Shown piece by piece: positions 1 through 11,463 of a stretch of DNA of 49,314 bases. The DNA lies in NCBI GenBank assembly GCA_018398765.1, contig JAHBMJ010000345.1, positions 1,731 to 51,044 on the forward strand, written 5' to 3'. This DNA comes from Chromera velia (taxonomy: Eukaryota; Sar; Chromeraceae). Below the pieces are notes generated by a model. That model worked only from the letters and a program-made list of their open reading frames with translations, was not told the DNA's origin and ran no database searches. Position 1 is the stretch's first letter, and each line of letters opens with the position of its first letter. The position numbers and the translations under genes were made by a program.

Positions 1-2078
1 CTTCTCTCTCTGTCTTCCCACGTGCATCCGTCTCTGTATCATGCTTTCGCGTTATCGCCCTCTCGAGCAGCAGGCAGTTGAAGATGAAGAAGAAGGAAGA
101 GAAGCGGGGCGGTCTTGGAGACACTCCGCAATCAAACCGAATGCACTCATGCGCATTACATGAACACAAAGCACAAAGACAAACCCTCCAAATGCACCCG
201 CTGAAGTGACCGCCCTAGCTGCAGGTGAAGAAAAAGTACTGGGCGGTGGTGGACGGAATTCCGAGGACCTCCAGAGGATCTGTCAGCCTGCCCTTGAGCA
301 GAGACAACGACAGACGCCCCCTTCAGCAGGTGGGTGGCCATGTCACTAGCTGGTGCCTGTGGACGATCAGTTAGGCGTATGGCGACTGGGAGGGATCTTT
401 CCTGCCTGGCTGCCTGGCTGTGTACAAGAAAGGAGGGGGGGGGGGAGAGAGAGAGAGAGAGAGACAGACGGACAGAGAGGGATGCCAGGGTGCATGCGTC
501 ACGCAGTTGCGTGTCATTGGAAGGAAAAACTTTTCGTGAAGATCACGAAGGTCTTCCCAACAAATTCTTTTGTTTGCAGATTTGCCATGCCACCGGGAAG
601 CATGCAGTCACTCTTTGGAAAGTTCTGGTGGCCAGAGAGGAAGATGACGCAGCACTGGTCGAGCTTGACCTCCTCACAGGTTGGTTCGTTGCGTCTCCGT
701 GTGTAGGAGGGGTGGGAGTGCTCTGCGTGCATGTGTCTGTATGATGGAGGGGTCGGGGTGGGGTGGGGACGGAGATTATATGTGCCTTTGGATGTGGGTA
801 GGTTGGAATTGGAGAAAGCTGCAAGATCCATCGAGAAAGGGGCCCACAAAGAATTAAGCAAGATAGAGAAAGAACATGTTTTACGTTCCTCAGGTCTGCA
901 GAGCTTTAATTGCCTTTATCACTAGATGAGATGATGGATGAGGGGGTGCATTGGTGCCTGCAGGCAGATCGCACCAACTGAGGGTACATCTGTCCGCGAT
1001 TGGACATCCGATTCTTGGGGATGATTTCTATGCCCCTCCNTTCTCTCTCTGTCTTCCCACGTGCATCCGTCTCTGTATCATGCTTTCGCGTTATCGCCCT
1101 CTCGAGCAGCAGGCAGTTGAAGATGAAGAAGAAGGAAGAGAAGCGGGGCGGTCTTGGAGACACTCCGCAATCAAACCGAATGCACTCATGCGCATTACAT
1201 GAACACAAAGCACAAAGACAAACCCTCCAAATGCACCCGCTGAAGTGACCGCCCTAGCTGCAGGTGAAGAAAAAGTACTGGGCGGTGGTGGACGGAATTC
1301 CGAGGACCTCCAGAGGATCTGTCAGCCTGCCCTTGAGCAGAGACAACGACAGACGCCCCCTTCAGCAGGTGGGTGGCCATGTCACTAGCTGGTGCCTGTG
1401 GACGATCAGTTAGGCGTATGGCGACTGGGAGGGATCTTTCCTGCCTGGCTGCCTGGCTGTGTACAAGAAAGGAGGGGGGGGGGGAGAGAGAGAGAGAGAG
1501 AGACAGACGGACAGAGAGGGATGCCAGGGTGCATGCGTCACGCAGTTGCGTGTCATTGGAAGGAAAAACTTTTCGTGAAGATCACGAAGGTCTTCCCAAC
1601 AAATTCTTTTGTTTGCAGATTTGCCATGCCACCGGGAAGCATGCAGTCACTCTTTGGAAAGTTCTGGTGGCCAGAGAGGAAGATGACGCAGCACTGGTCG
1701 AGCTTGACCTCCTCACAGGTTGGTTCGTTGCGTCTCCGTGTGTAGGAGGGGTGGGAGTGCTCTGCGTGCATGTGTCTGTATGATGGAGGGGTCGGGGTGG
1801 GGTGGGGACGGAGATTATATGTGCCTTTGGATGTGGGTAGGTTGGAATTGGAGAAAGCTGCAAGATCCATCGAGAAAGGGGCCCACAAAGAATTAAGCAA
1901 GATAGAGAAAGAACATGTTTTACGTTCCTCAGGTCTGCAGAGCTTTAATTGCCTTTATCACTAGATGAGATGATGGATGAGGGGGTGCATTGGTGCCTGC
2001 AGGCAGATCGCACCAACTGAGGGTACATCTGTCCGCGATTGGACATCCGATTCTTGGGGATGATTTCTATGCCCCTCC
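1..2078. repeat. 1,039-bp perfect direct duplication across one N
   Basis: Bases 2-1039 recur as 1041-2078, a shift of exactly 1,039. The two copies meet at a single undetermined base at 1040. I saw no difference between them, including the G-run and GA-repeat near 435-465 and 1474-1504, which would be expected to vary first. The sequence after 2078 continues the coding exon normally, whereas the first copy breaks off at the N in the middle of that exon. The likeliest reading is two overlapping contig ends that were not merged. A very recent tandem duplication is the alternative. Confidence 0.9.
225..1039 (+). pseudogene. Duplicate of three RluA exons, cut at the N
   Basis: Exons 225-329, 580-679 and 964-1039 are identical to the first three exons of the downstream RluA-type gene and keep the same splice phases. 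The third copy is cut at the N, inside the segment that encodes the GDDFYAP motif. If the assembly is right this is a partial gene duplication. More probably it is the same locus entered twice. It should not be counted as a separate gene. Confidence 0.7.
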
Positions 2079-2754
2079 TCTCGCTCTCGCGAGGGCCGAG
2101 AGACTGCTCTTACACGCACGAGAGCTGCACTTCGATCACCCAATCACAAGAGTCAGTCGGTCGGTCAGTCAGGTGACCTCTCATTCAAACATCATCTCAC
2201 ACATACCACTTTTCTATTCTATCCCTAGGCAGTCACTGAAATTAGACAGATGAATGCCTCCAGGATCTCTCTGCAGAGTGTTGCAAGGTGTGGAGTTTGC
2301 ATGACACAATTAAGGACCCGCAGTTTTCCCTCTGCTTCTTTTCTTTTCTGTTTCCGGTGTGTCTACTCTGCTTTCGTCCCTCGCGCCTTCCTTTGGGTTT
2401 ACTCCGGGCCTGCCATTAGCCCCAACTCTTCCGAGTTTTTTGTTGCAGGAGCCTCTCTCTTTCGAGGCACCCTGCGACTTTCTGGAACCTTTTTTGAATG
2501 GGGCCTTTGGGCAAAATATCGAATGCAAGAAGGGAGAAGAACATGAGGAGAAAAAGGAATGGCGGGAAGACACAGCAAACGGGTATGAAAAGGACCGACC
2601 GAAACTGCCCATCTACCCTCCAGCTCAAGACCCCAGACGGTCGGTCAGGAAGTACGGGGGGGACGTTTGGGTTGGGGGAATTTGCCAAAAGTTGATATGC
2701 GTACCATCCGCAGTACATGCAATCGACTTCATTTTGACGAGGGAAAACGTTTGA
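1264..2754 (+). CDS. RluA-family RNA pseudouridine synthase, C-terminal part
   Basis: This enzyme family isomerises uridine to pseudouridine in rRNA or tRNA. I join exons 1264-1368, 1619-1718, 2003-2151 and 2449-2754 (219 residues to a TGA). The first exon gives KKKYWAVVDG and a PLSRD segment. The second gives ATGKHAVTLWKVL. The second-third junction rebuilds [10 protein letters not shown] followed by [10 protein letters not shown], the family's most conserved C-terminal signature. Next come LLLHARELHFDHP and EPLSFEAP. Donors are GTGGGT, GTTGGT and GTCAGT; acceptors are GCAG. The catalytic aspartate lies in the HRLD motif, which falls upstream of the window, so activity cannot be judged. After FEAP the tail is charged and low in similarity. 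Organelle or nuclear location cannot be told without the N-terminus. Confidence 0.88.
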
Positions 2755-3643
2755 AAACGTGTTTTTATGCTAGTGCTACAGTCATCTGCTAGTGCTTACT
2801 CCTCCAGTAGCGATGACTCGAGGCCGTCTGTCTGTCTACGTGCATCCTGCCTGTGTCTGTCTTCATTTATTCGTTTGGTGCTCCTTCCTTCCCAGGTCAA
2901 CCCCCTCTCAGCGTTGGTCTCTGTGTTGCAGTCGGTCTGCCTCTCTGCGGAAAGGAAAAGATAAGAGAGACATCTGAAAAGGTCTCAGAAGAGACACAGA
3001 GACAGAGCCATAAGAGTTGCAAGGAAAAAGAGGGAAAAAAGAAGGAAGGAAGGAGGGAAGAAAGGAAGGAAGGAACAGGGGGAGAGCGGGACGGCAGATG
3101 AAAGAAAGAAACGTGGCTTCAAGTGTAGCTAAGAAGATTTTGATAAATCCGAATCCGCGAAAGACTTCTGGCTGCTGGCTATGTAATGTCTGCTCCAAAA
3201 TCACGGCATGAAAGGAAAAATTCTCAAGAGGCCATACATGCAGGGACACACGCAGAGCAGTACGTCCTTGAATTATGTGGACGGACAAAGTGCACCCAAT
3301 TCAAGGACGTACTTAGTGCACCATGAATCTCCGTGTAATATTTATACACGATGTCATATGTTTATGCAGCCAGGTCCTACGTGTGACCCAGTCGAGAACT
3401 GTCACCCGCATAGACACCCACCGTCTCGCGTTGGAAGCTCGGAAGGATTCTAGAGGGCATTGGAGACTTCCCGCACAGGTCCCCCCAGACATGCGTTCTG
3501 TATAGATATGTTCGTATATGTGCGTGTGTGTCTGTCTGTGTCCGTCTGTCCGTTTGTCTTTCAGTCAGTCTGTCAGTCTGTCAGTCTGTCTACATGTGTG
3601 TCTGCGTCTATTTGTATGCCTGCGCGCTTGCCTGCGTACGTGC

Positions 3644-3685
<42 letters not shown>

Positions 3686-3934
3686 GTGCGCGGTGGCGTG
3701 TGTGTGTGCGTTTGTACAGTAATCGTTGCAAACTCCGGTTGCTTGCGTTTCTTTCGCGGCTGCAGAGTAACAAAACCCAGCAATGCTGTCGCGCAGAACA
3801 ACGCCATGAATCCACATGCAAACCCGCAGAGACGTGACGCATGGACTCTGTCCTTGTGTGTATGTCATTCTTAATGTACGCATGCACAAACAAGTGGAGG
3901 ACGATCAACTTCTCTGTTCCCCCATGCACTGCAG
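2755..3934. other. Intergenic, low-complexity
   Basis: No convincing exon is seen. The stretch holds a GGAA-rich run near 3020-3080, a perfect 16-bp hairpin at 3259-3313, GTCT-rich sequence near 3520-3600 and a (CT)n tract at 3643-3682. The ORFs across it are made of these simple repeats. Confidence 0.6.
3259..3313. repeat. Perfect 16-bp inverted repeat, 23-nt loop
   Basis: The arm at 3259-3274 (AGTACGTCCTTGAATT) is the exact reverse complement of 3298-3313. The 23-base loop contains AAGTGCACC, and AGTGCACC recurs just after the right arm. The function is unknown. It lies between the RluA gene and the candidate exons at 3935. Confidence 0.85.
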
Positions 3935-4765
3935 GACCCCCGTCTCTCTCCGGCCGTCGCAGAGTGTGCAGAGGCCTCAGCTGTGCCGCCGTCCCTGCGC
4001 GGGAACGGAGCTTCCAAGGTAGCTCGGTCGGGCTCGGGCGGTATCTTCTTTCCATTCATGCGTACGCACGTTGTGTATTTATGCTCATGTGTGTGTCTGT
4101 TTATTGTATTTGTAAATTTGTATTCATATGTACATGCGTATGCATTCATGATTCACTGAAAAGGGCGTTGGCCTCATGGTCTGGACTCTGTGTGTGTGTG
4201 TCCTGAGAGCCCCCCCCTTCCTGTGCGAGACTCGAAAGTTGTCGCGAGGAGATGAAAAGAGAGAGTTGGGAAAGAGGGAGGACAGGAGAAGAAATGGAAT
4301 GCGACCGAAAAGAATGTAATCAAAGGCGGGCCTGTGAGTGCGGCGTAAGTAGGCTGGTATCGGGAGGTCGAAGAAAAAGTTCTGGCAATCTAGTTATTTA
4401 ATTTTTCTGTGTGCGCGAACGTTTCCCGATGATGACGGTGACACCGAAGACTCGCTGGGCATTTTCGAAGCGGAAGGCTGGCGGGGCTTTTTTCTGGTTT
4501 GTCCGTGGTTGTGATTGGTTGGTGGTGTTGCACTTGCATGTGACTTGATGGACACATGCAGGACACACGTAGCAATGCACTCCGCACAGACTTTGCCTAC
4601 CAATTCATAGACGGGTTTCGAGTGGAACCTTCTTGGATTTTTGTGGGATACGCGTGGAGAGATCCGAAAACTGGGGCCGTGGTTGGTCCTGCCACTCCTT
4701 GGCAAATCGAATTTCGACCACTGTCATTGGATGATGTGAGAACGCTGGAGCAAAAAATAGTATGA
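3935..4765 (+). CDS. Two candidate exons of an unrecognised gene
   Basis: I do not recognise this gene. An exon at 3935-4018 (28 codons, after CTGCAG, donor GTAGCT) can join in phase 0 to 4562-4765 (after CATGCAG, ending at TGA). The second exon encodes a 67-residue tail containing FIDGFRVEPSWIFVGYAW and TPWQIEFRPL, which looks like folded protein and not like repeat translation. No upstream exon or start could be fixed between 2755 and 3935. It may be the end of a separate gene, or extra exons of the preceding transcript if the RluA stop were bypassed by splicing. Confidence 0.35.
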
Positions 4766-6019
4766 GAGATAATCAGCAAGTGTTCTAGGTAATGTAAAAT
4801 CTATAGGCTATATATACAATTTAGAGTAAAATGATTATTATATACTGATCCCTAAACTGATTATCACTCTGCCTGACTCGGATGTCGTATTTTCTTTCTA
4901 GGATCTGCACCAAACACATAAAGCAGACGGTCAATGAAGATTTCAACCCACCTTCAACCGAAAGAAGTGCCTGACTTGAGTCTATAAAAATTAAGAACCG
5001 ACCAACTAAGGGAGTCTGTGGACCGAAAAATATAAATCAAAACAAACGAGTGGTCATGCATTCTGTGATTCTCAACTGACCTCCATGCTTTATAATCGGT
5101 GGGGACATTCACACTAGCATTTACGAGTACTCAAAATATTTATATGAAATAAGTAGTTCATTTTGAACACGTTGGGACCTAAAGATACGTCTATAGTCTT
5201 GGGATCTTCACAAGGATACAACTGCGTCGACCTTCCACAGATGTTAAACAGGCCTAGGCTGCCTAGCTCTGTTTTCCAACAGAGGCCCGTCAGAGGGTGG
5301 CTCTCATAAACATCTTTTTCGTCCTCTGGGGTCACTGTGTACTGCAATTTTCAGGCCACTTACCGCTACATGAAGAGTGAGATGCGGCCACATGTGCATG
5401 ATTCTTTTCGATCGATGCTGATGCATGTGACGATCGAAGAAATCAACCTGGCCCGGCGGGCCGCGGCCCGCGCGCCCCCCGCGCGCTGGGCGATCGACGC
5501 GCATGCAAAAAAATCCGAAAATCTTTTTTTTTTTCATTTTTTAGCGGGCCGCCGCATGCAGGGAGGTCGATCTCTTTCCACAACTTAATTCTTGGGAAAC
5601 AAGTATTATTAAATAATATATTCGAACCTTCACAAGTTTCTACTAGGAGGAAGGATACCTCTTTACGTCCTGGACATCTGTGGAGAGTCGAGAGCGGCTC
5701 CTATGTGCTGTCTCCGAGAATTTTGTTAATACATCACTCTTGAGTGCCGATGCGTTCAGCTTGAGATCCCGAATCGGATCAATATATATAAATATAAACA
5801 CTCGATCGGAGGTCTCCAGTGCCTACCAAACCGTGTGTGCTCTGACCTATATATTGAAGCATGGAGGTCAGTTGAGAATCACAGTATGACCACTTCGTTA
5901 TTTTCTTTTGTGTTTTTCGGTGCACAGACTCCCCTAGTTGGTTGGTTCTTTTTGCAGACTCAGGTCAGGCACTTCCTTCGGTTGAAGGTGGGTTGAAATC
6001 TTCATTGACCGTCTATTTC
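4766..6019. other. AT-rich intergenic with one GC-rich island
   Basis: The region is AT-rich with no homology-supported exon. It contains an abrupt GC island at about 5449-5502 made of short palindromes (CCCGGCGGG, GCGCGC, CGATCG), followed by a T-run near 5525. An ORF of 83 codons crosses the island after a TTTTCAG at 5344-5353, but I see no family features in it. Upstream exons of the histidine kinase may be hidden here. Confidence 0.5.
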
Positions 6020-6828
6020 ATGTGTTTGGTGCAGATCCCGGAAAGAAAATACGACGTCAGGCAGAGGTTCTTCCTCGAGCAGGTCGGTCTTCAGATTCCT
6101 CTCTCTGCGGAAAACCCCAATTCTTTGGAAAAGATCAGATCGAACTGTACATTAATTATCTTCCGAGCTTCACAGTGTGAGTAAGCACAGCTGTACAAGA
6201 ACACACAGGAAGAGAGATGCGAGATGCACGGAAAGACGAGGCACATAGTATTCGGAAACTTTTTTAAAAGCGGGACCACGCAGTCGAAACGGAGGGGAAA
6301 ATATAGCTAGGGTTGAGTCTGTTGGGCATTTCACTCGCAGTGTTGTCGGAGCCGTATATTAATACATCCAGCTTTGGCAGTCATGGGCTGTGACGTTTTC
6401 TTTCTACTTTTTGCCTCTTTCACCCCTACGTACCTTTTTCCATGTGAACGCAGTTGGAGGTGATAGCCCCGGCGTGTCTGAGACTGGCCGTGGTCGCATC
6501 CTCAGCCGCGGCTCTGCTGGGGGTGGCGGGAATCCTTGACTCCACCACGGTGACTCTGAATGCCATGTATTTCTTCAGCCTCGCTCTTACAAGCCTGCCT
6601 TCGCTAGGAATCGCAGCACACAGAAAGTCCGGGAAGCAGGAATGGGCGGGACTGGAAGCAGCAGACGGATTTGGAAGATTTTCCCTTCTGTGGAGGGAGC
6701 GGGTGAGCGTGTTGGCGTTCTGTGCAGTGGATATTTTCGGTACATTATGCGTGGAGGAGTGGAATGGCCCCGGAAATGTGAGGATCATCTTCAGAGGCGT
6801 CACAGGTGCGTTTCTGCCTCTCTCTTTC

Positions 6829-6886
<58 letters not shown>

Positions 6887-6888
6887 CC

Positions 6889-6919
<31 letters not shown>

Positions 6920-8683
6920 TGTGTGTGTGTGTGTCCATACTTCTCCTCTTTTTGGATGGCATGTTTCTGCAGTGCTCTGGCCGAAGCTGTTCCTTCTGAC
7001 TTTGGCCTTCTCGGACCTCCACTTTTGGTTTCTTACTGCTTCCTCCAACGTATGCTGGGTGTTCTCTCTGATACGGACGAGGGTGATTCATACGGAGGAG
7101 GAGACTGTCGTGGCCGGTCTGCTCATGGTGAACATCTCTCTGGTTGTGGCTTTCCTCCGCAGCCTGATTTACGTGACTCTGGGAAAGTTCCTAGAGGCTC
7201 AGGTGATGAGGGACAGGGCGGAGCTAGGTCGTAAGAACAATCTCTCTTACCTGATGCACGAAATGAGGAACCCTCTGTCAGGTCTGTTCGTCCGTCGGCT
7301 TGCAACATGATTCATTCCTGCCTTCATTCCTTCATGCATTCATTCATGCATTCATTCATTCATTCATTCATTCAATCATACATTTATTCAATCACGCTGT
7401 GTATATCAAGAGGTCATGAGCAGTTGAATTCTTCTTAAGTGAGATTGCAATTGTCGGGACAGGAGCAGAAAGGGAAAGAAGGTATGAGAGGTGGAAGGGG
7501 AAGAGGCTGAACTGTCCGGTGAGATCAGTTGAGGCCCGTTTGTCCTCTCAGTCAGCTTGAGATCTTGACTGGCGAAGATGTCTCCAGTTGCCCGTCGTTT
7601 GTGAATTGTGGAAGGATGTTAACATGTGTTTGCTTAATTGCAGGCAGCATGCTGATGCTTGTTGAGTTCCGGGGAAGTCTGGAAGGCCTGTTGTCTCTCT
7701 CTCGGAAAGCAGAGAGGAGGGAGAGAAGACGGAAGAAGCTGGAAGCGGGAGTGTCTTTCTCGCCTGCAGATGCGAGGGTGAAAGGTTGGTTGGTTTGTTT
7801 GCTGTTTCTGTTCGAGTCGCTGTTCCGCTTCTTCGTCGCCTCACACAAAGGTGTGTGTGAGAACTCTCGCCTGCTTGCCTGGAGGAGCCATTCGTACGCT
7901 TTCTCCTAATGGTTCTTTTCCCTGGTGCTTGAGGTGTGTGTTCGGAGAGGGGGTATGAGTGCTTGAACGTTTCTGCTCTCAAATCAAAGATAGTCCCTAG
8001 GTCTCGCGCATGCAGCAGACTATTCAAGTACAAGCAATTCAAGTGCGTACAAAACTGAATAATTGTTTTGCAGAATTTCCCGAAGCTGCCTCCCCAGTCT
8101 CTCTGCCCCTGGAAAGAGACCGGCTTTCGGGAAGTTATGCACACAAAGAAGCACCAAGAGATATCAACAAAGCCCGACTTTCTCCAGATACCACAAGAAG
8201 ATCTGAAGAGGCAAACGGGGAGAAGACGGAGGAGAAGGCAGAAGTCGACTCACCCTCCTGTGCATCGGATGGAAGAAAGGCAGTGTTTCTTCCGCTGAAA
8301 GGCAGAGCGGCCCAGCACGAGAAGACCCCCGAAGAACAGCAGAGCGTGGTCGTGCGACAGAAACAGCAAAAAGAGAAAGCACAGCCAGAAACGGGCACTG
8401 CTGTGATTGAAAGCCCATCCCGACGCCGCTCGATTTCATTCTCCCCCAACGCCCGCGACCAGGCTTGTGCCTTTTACGTGAACGTGAAGGAAGAGTCGAC
8501 CAAACTTCTGGAGTTCGTGAATATGCTCTCTTCTCAGTTTGACAAAATGAAGGGAGTCTGTGACGACGTCTTGCAGGTGTGTCCCCAGGTGTTTCTTTCT
8601 GTGTTCCTCGTCCATCTGTTTGTCTGTGTATTCCTCTCTTTCTTCCGTTCTCCCTTTTTTCCCTGCCTGCCTTGCAAAACTGC

Positions 8684-8718
<35 letters not shown>

Positions 8719-11463
8719 TTTTTCCCTCTCTGTTTCGTTCCGTCTCTGTCTCTGTCTTTCTCCTAGATCTTTCTTTGTTTCTTTTCTTTTCGGTCCTTCT
8801 TGGTTTTTCTTTCTGTGTTCCCTCTCTCCTTCCCGACACCTCGTGCATTTGTTACCTGTCGGGCTGAGACCCTTGATCGGTGTTGGGTCCCTCTGCTTTT
8901 CTCCATCATGCGTACCAGCACCGGAAGGGATACGAAACTATGGAATGGAAAGAGATTCATCCACGAATATCCACGAGCATTTAAACATCAATGTGTGACT
9001 TGATTCATTCGTGCATCCATTCGTGCAGTTGGAAAAACTCGACAAAGGCGGCTTTGAGTTTATCTTCACATCCAATGATGTCAAGAGATGGATCGAGAAC
9101 GCGGCATCCCAAGCAAGAACTCTGTTTCCCTCAGGGGGGGGCGCCATCCAGCGACGGCCAAGTTTTGGGGGTCGCCGCAGGTCCTCAGGAGGGCTTGTGA
9201 GTGCGAGTCCGCATGCGAATGGGGGTCCGACATTTGAGCTTTTATGGGAGCAGGAGGATGGAGTGGCAGAGGTGCTGGAGGAGACGGGAGGGTCTTGCAT
9301 CGCTTTGGCTGACTGGCAGCGGCTTGAGCAGGTAGGTGGGTGGATCTTCTCTTCATTCATTTATGGAGAACAGAGAGTGCCCATCTTTGTTTTGCATTAG
9401 CAAGTGGGAGAGAAGCAGAGAGAGAGAATTCTCTTAATGTAGAAGGGTGGACGGTAGAAAGGTTAGACAAGTGGAAAGCGTGATCGGGGATTCAGACGGA
9501 GAGCTCTTTGCAGCTGACCCCGACACATCCGCGGACGCATGGACGGATAAACGGAATTATGGATGGATGGATGAATGGACGGATGTATGTATGGATGTAT
9601 GGATGAATGGACGGATGTGTGTATGGATGGTTGCAGGTGATTTCCAATTTGATTTCCAACGCCAAGAAGTTCACAAAGCACGGGAGCGTGACGATGAAGG
9701 CCTCCCTTCGTCTCCCGACACCCTCTGAGAGAGCCGCCTTCAACCGAATTCTTCTTCTGCACAACCAGCAACCAGATGCTGCACACAATGAATCCCCCGT
9801 CAGACTGGACAGTAATCCCCCCATGTCTGCTGATTCGGACAAGCACAAAGAAGAAACATCGGGCGCACACCCTCCCCTCCTCACTGTCCTCAAGAGGAGA
9901 GTGACCAATCTTCTCGCTCCTGAAAAGGCGCCCGTTGAGTCAAGCAATGAATCCGAAGTTTCGCTTTCTCAATGGGTGGCGGCAGTGAAGGAGTTGAAGG
10001 AGCTGGAGGACGCAACGTCACCTCCTGCTGTCCGCCCAGCCGCAGCCGTAACAGCACGCACGTCTTTTCTTCAGAAAAGAAAACGAGCCTCACAGGAGGT
10101 ACTAGGAGTGCAGCCCTTCTTCGTCCTCACCGTCAGCGTGTTGGACACCGGGGCGGGGTTGGACGAGGAGGACACGGCCAGGCTGTTCAAGCCGTACGGT
10201 CAAGTCAGGGCGGGGGAATTGCAGAATGGGGGGGGAACAGGGTTGGGACTGTGCATTTGCAAGAGTTTTGTGGAGGCGCATGGGGGTGGAAGGATTGGGG
10301 TCAGCAGTGCGGGCAGGGAGAAGGGTAGTGAGTTCTTCTTTGAAGTATTCCTACCAATGGTACAAGTCTCAAAAGCCGAGTGTGAGACTCCGGCAACAAG
10401 AGCCAGGGTCCTGCGGAGAAACTCAAAAGCCGCCCCCTTGATGAGTCCGACGGCGCAGAACGACTCGTCGGCCTCTTCCGCCCTGTCTGCAGACGAGTTC
10501 GTTGAAAGATTTCCCCCAAAGCAGCAGCAGCAGCAGCAGCAGGGGCATGAGAAAGGAGGGCAGGGGGGGACACTCACAAGTGATTCAGCTTCCGATGCAG
10601 AAGCAGCAAGGGAGAGGCGGAGAGAGCTGCGTCGCGTCGCTACACCAAGGAGACGCCGCCTTGAGATCATTGCAGCGTCTCTGACTCCCATCCGGACCCC
10701 GGCCCCGACGTTTCCCCCCCGTGAGAGGTCGGGGTCGGACCTTCTCTCATCTGCCCTCGGCTCCCCGACTTCTCTGCCTGCTTCTCCTCCTGCGTGTAAA
10801 CAAGGAGGAATCGAAGCTTCTTTGCCTTCACCTCCGTCAAACCAGAAAGAGGCCTCCACGTTTGATGAGAGACTCATCTCTTCCTCAGGGGCCTCCCCAG
10901 AAGCCTCAAAACAAGAGGAAGAGACGAAGAGCACTTCCGCACAAACTCCATCCGTAGCAGCTCAAGCGATAGCGGGCAATACACCATCTACTGCCCCTTG
11001 TTTCTCCTACGCTGCAGACATTCTGTTGGTTGATGACGACAGATTCTGTCTTGTGTGTGGAGAGGCAGCGATCAGACGGTTGGGCTACTCAGTGCAGATC
11101 TGCGAGAACGGTCAGCGGGCCGTTGAATTGTTGGTGGAAGAGCGCAAAGCTTTCCGTCTGATTTTGATGGACAATAATATGCCGATAATGGAAGGGCCAG
11201 AGGCTGTGTCAAGAATCATGACGCACTTCAAAGGGGAGCAGGAGAAGGAAGAATCCGTACTTCAGCCAATGCCTCTCATTCTGGGTCTCACAGGCGAGAC
11301 CTCCGAAGCAACAGCGACAAAATTTCTGAATGCTGGAGCGCTCAAAGTGCTGCATAAACCCCTGACGGCACAGAGACTCGAGGAAGCACTGAGGGGGGCT
11401 GAGGGAGGGAACGCAGATCAACAGTCAGACACCCATGCACATCCAGGGAATGAAGTGAAGTGA
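6020..11463 (+). CDS. Membrane-bound hybrid histidine kinase
   Basis: A sensor kinase that would autophosphorylate on histidine and pass the phosphate to its own receiver aspartate. Exons: 6020-6082, 6454-6805, 6973-7281, 7644-7784, 8074-8576, 9029-9331 and 9637-11463; phases agree throughout, giving about 1,165 aa. Numbering is from the ATG at 6020. Residues 22 to about 215 hold five or six hydrophobic helices. The H-box is LMHEMRNPL (His234). The ATPase domain has the N-box NLISNAKKFT (Asn565), the G1 box DTGAGL (Asp727) and the G2 box GGGTGLGL near 755. A C-terminal receiver domain follows, with DDD 1023-1025, phosphoacceptor Asp1069 in LILMDNNMP, Thr1109 and Lys1131. About 330 residues, mostly charged, separate H-box and N-box, far more than usual. 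The start is uncertain: GTGCAG just before 6035 could be an acceptor, with true 5' exons further upstream. Confidence 0.9.

Noticed and set aside
6454-6999. Long ORFs made of CVCVCV or SLSLSL runs, here and at many other places
   Set aside because: They are translations of GT and CT microsatellites inside introns. Only the part before 6805 is a real exon.
10200-10934. 244-codon minus-strand ORF
   Set aside because: It is antisense to the kinase ATPase and linker exon, with poly-Cys and Ser runs from the CAG repeat.
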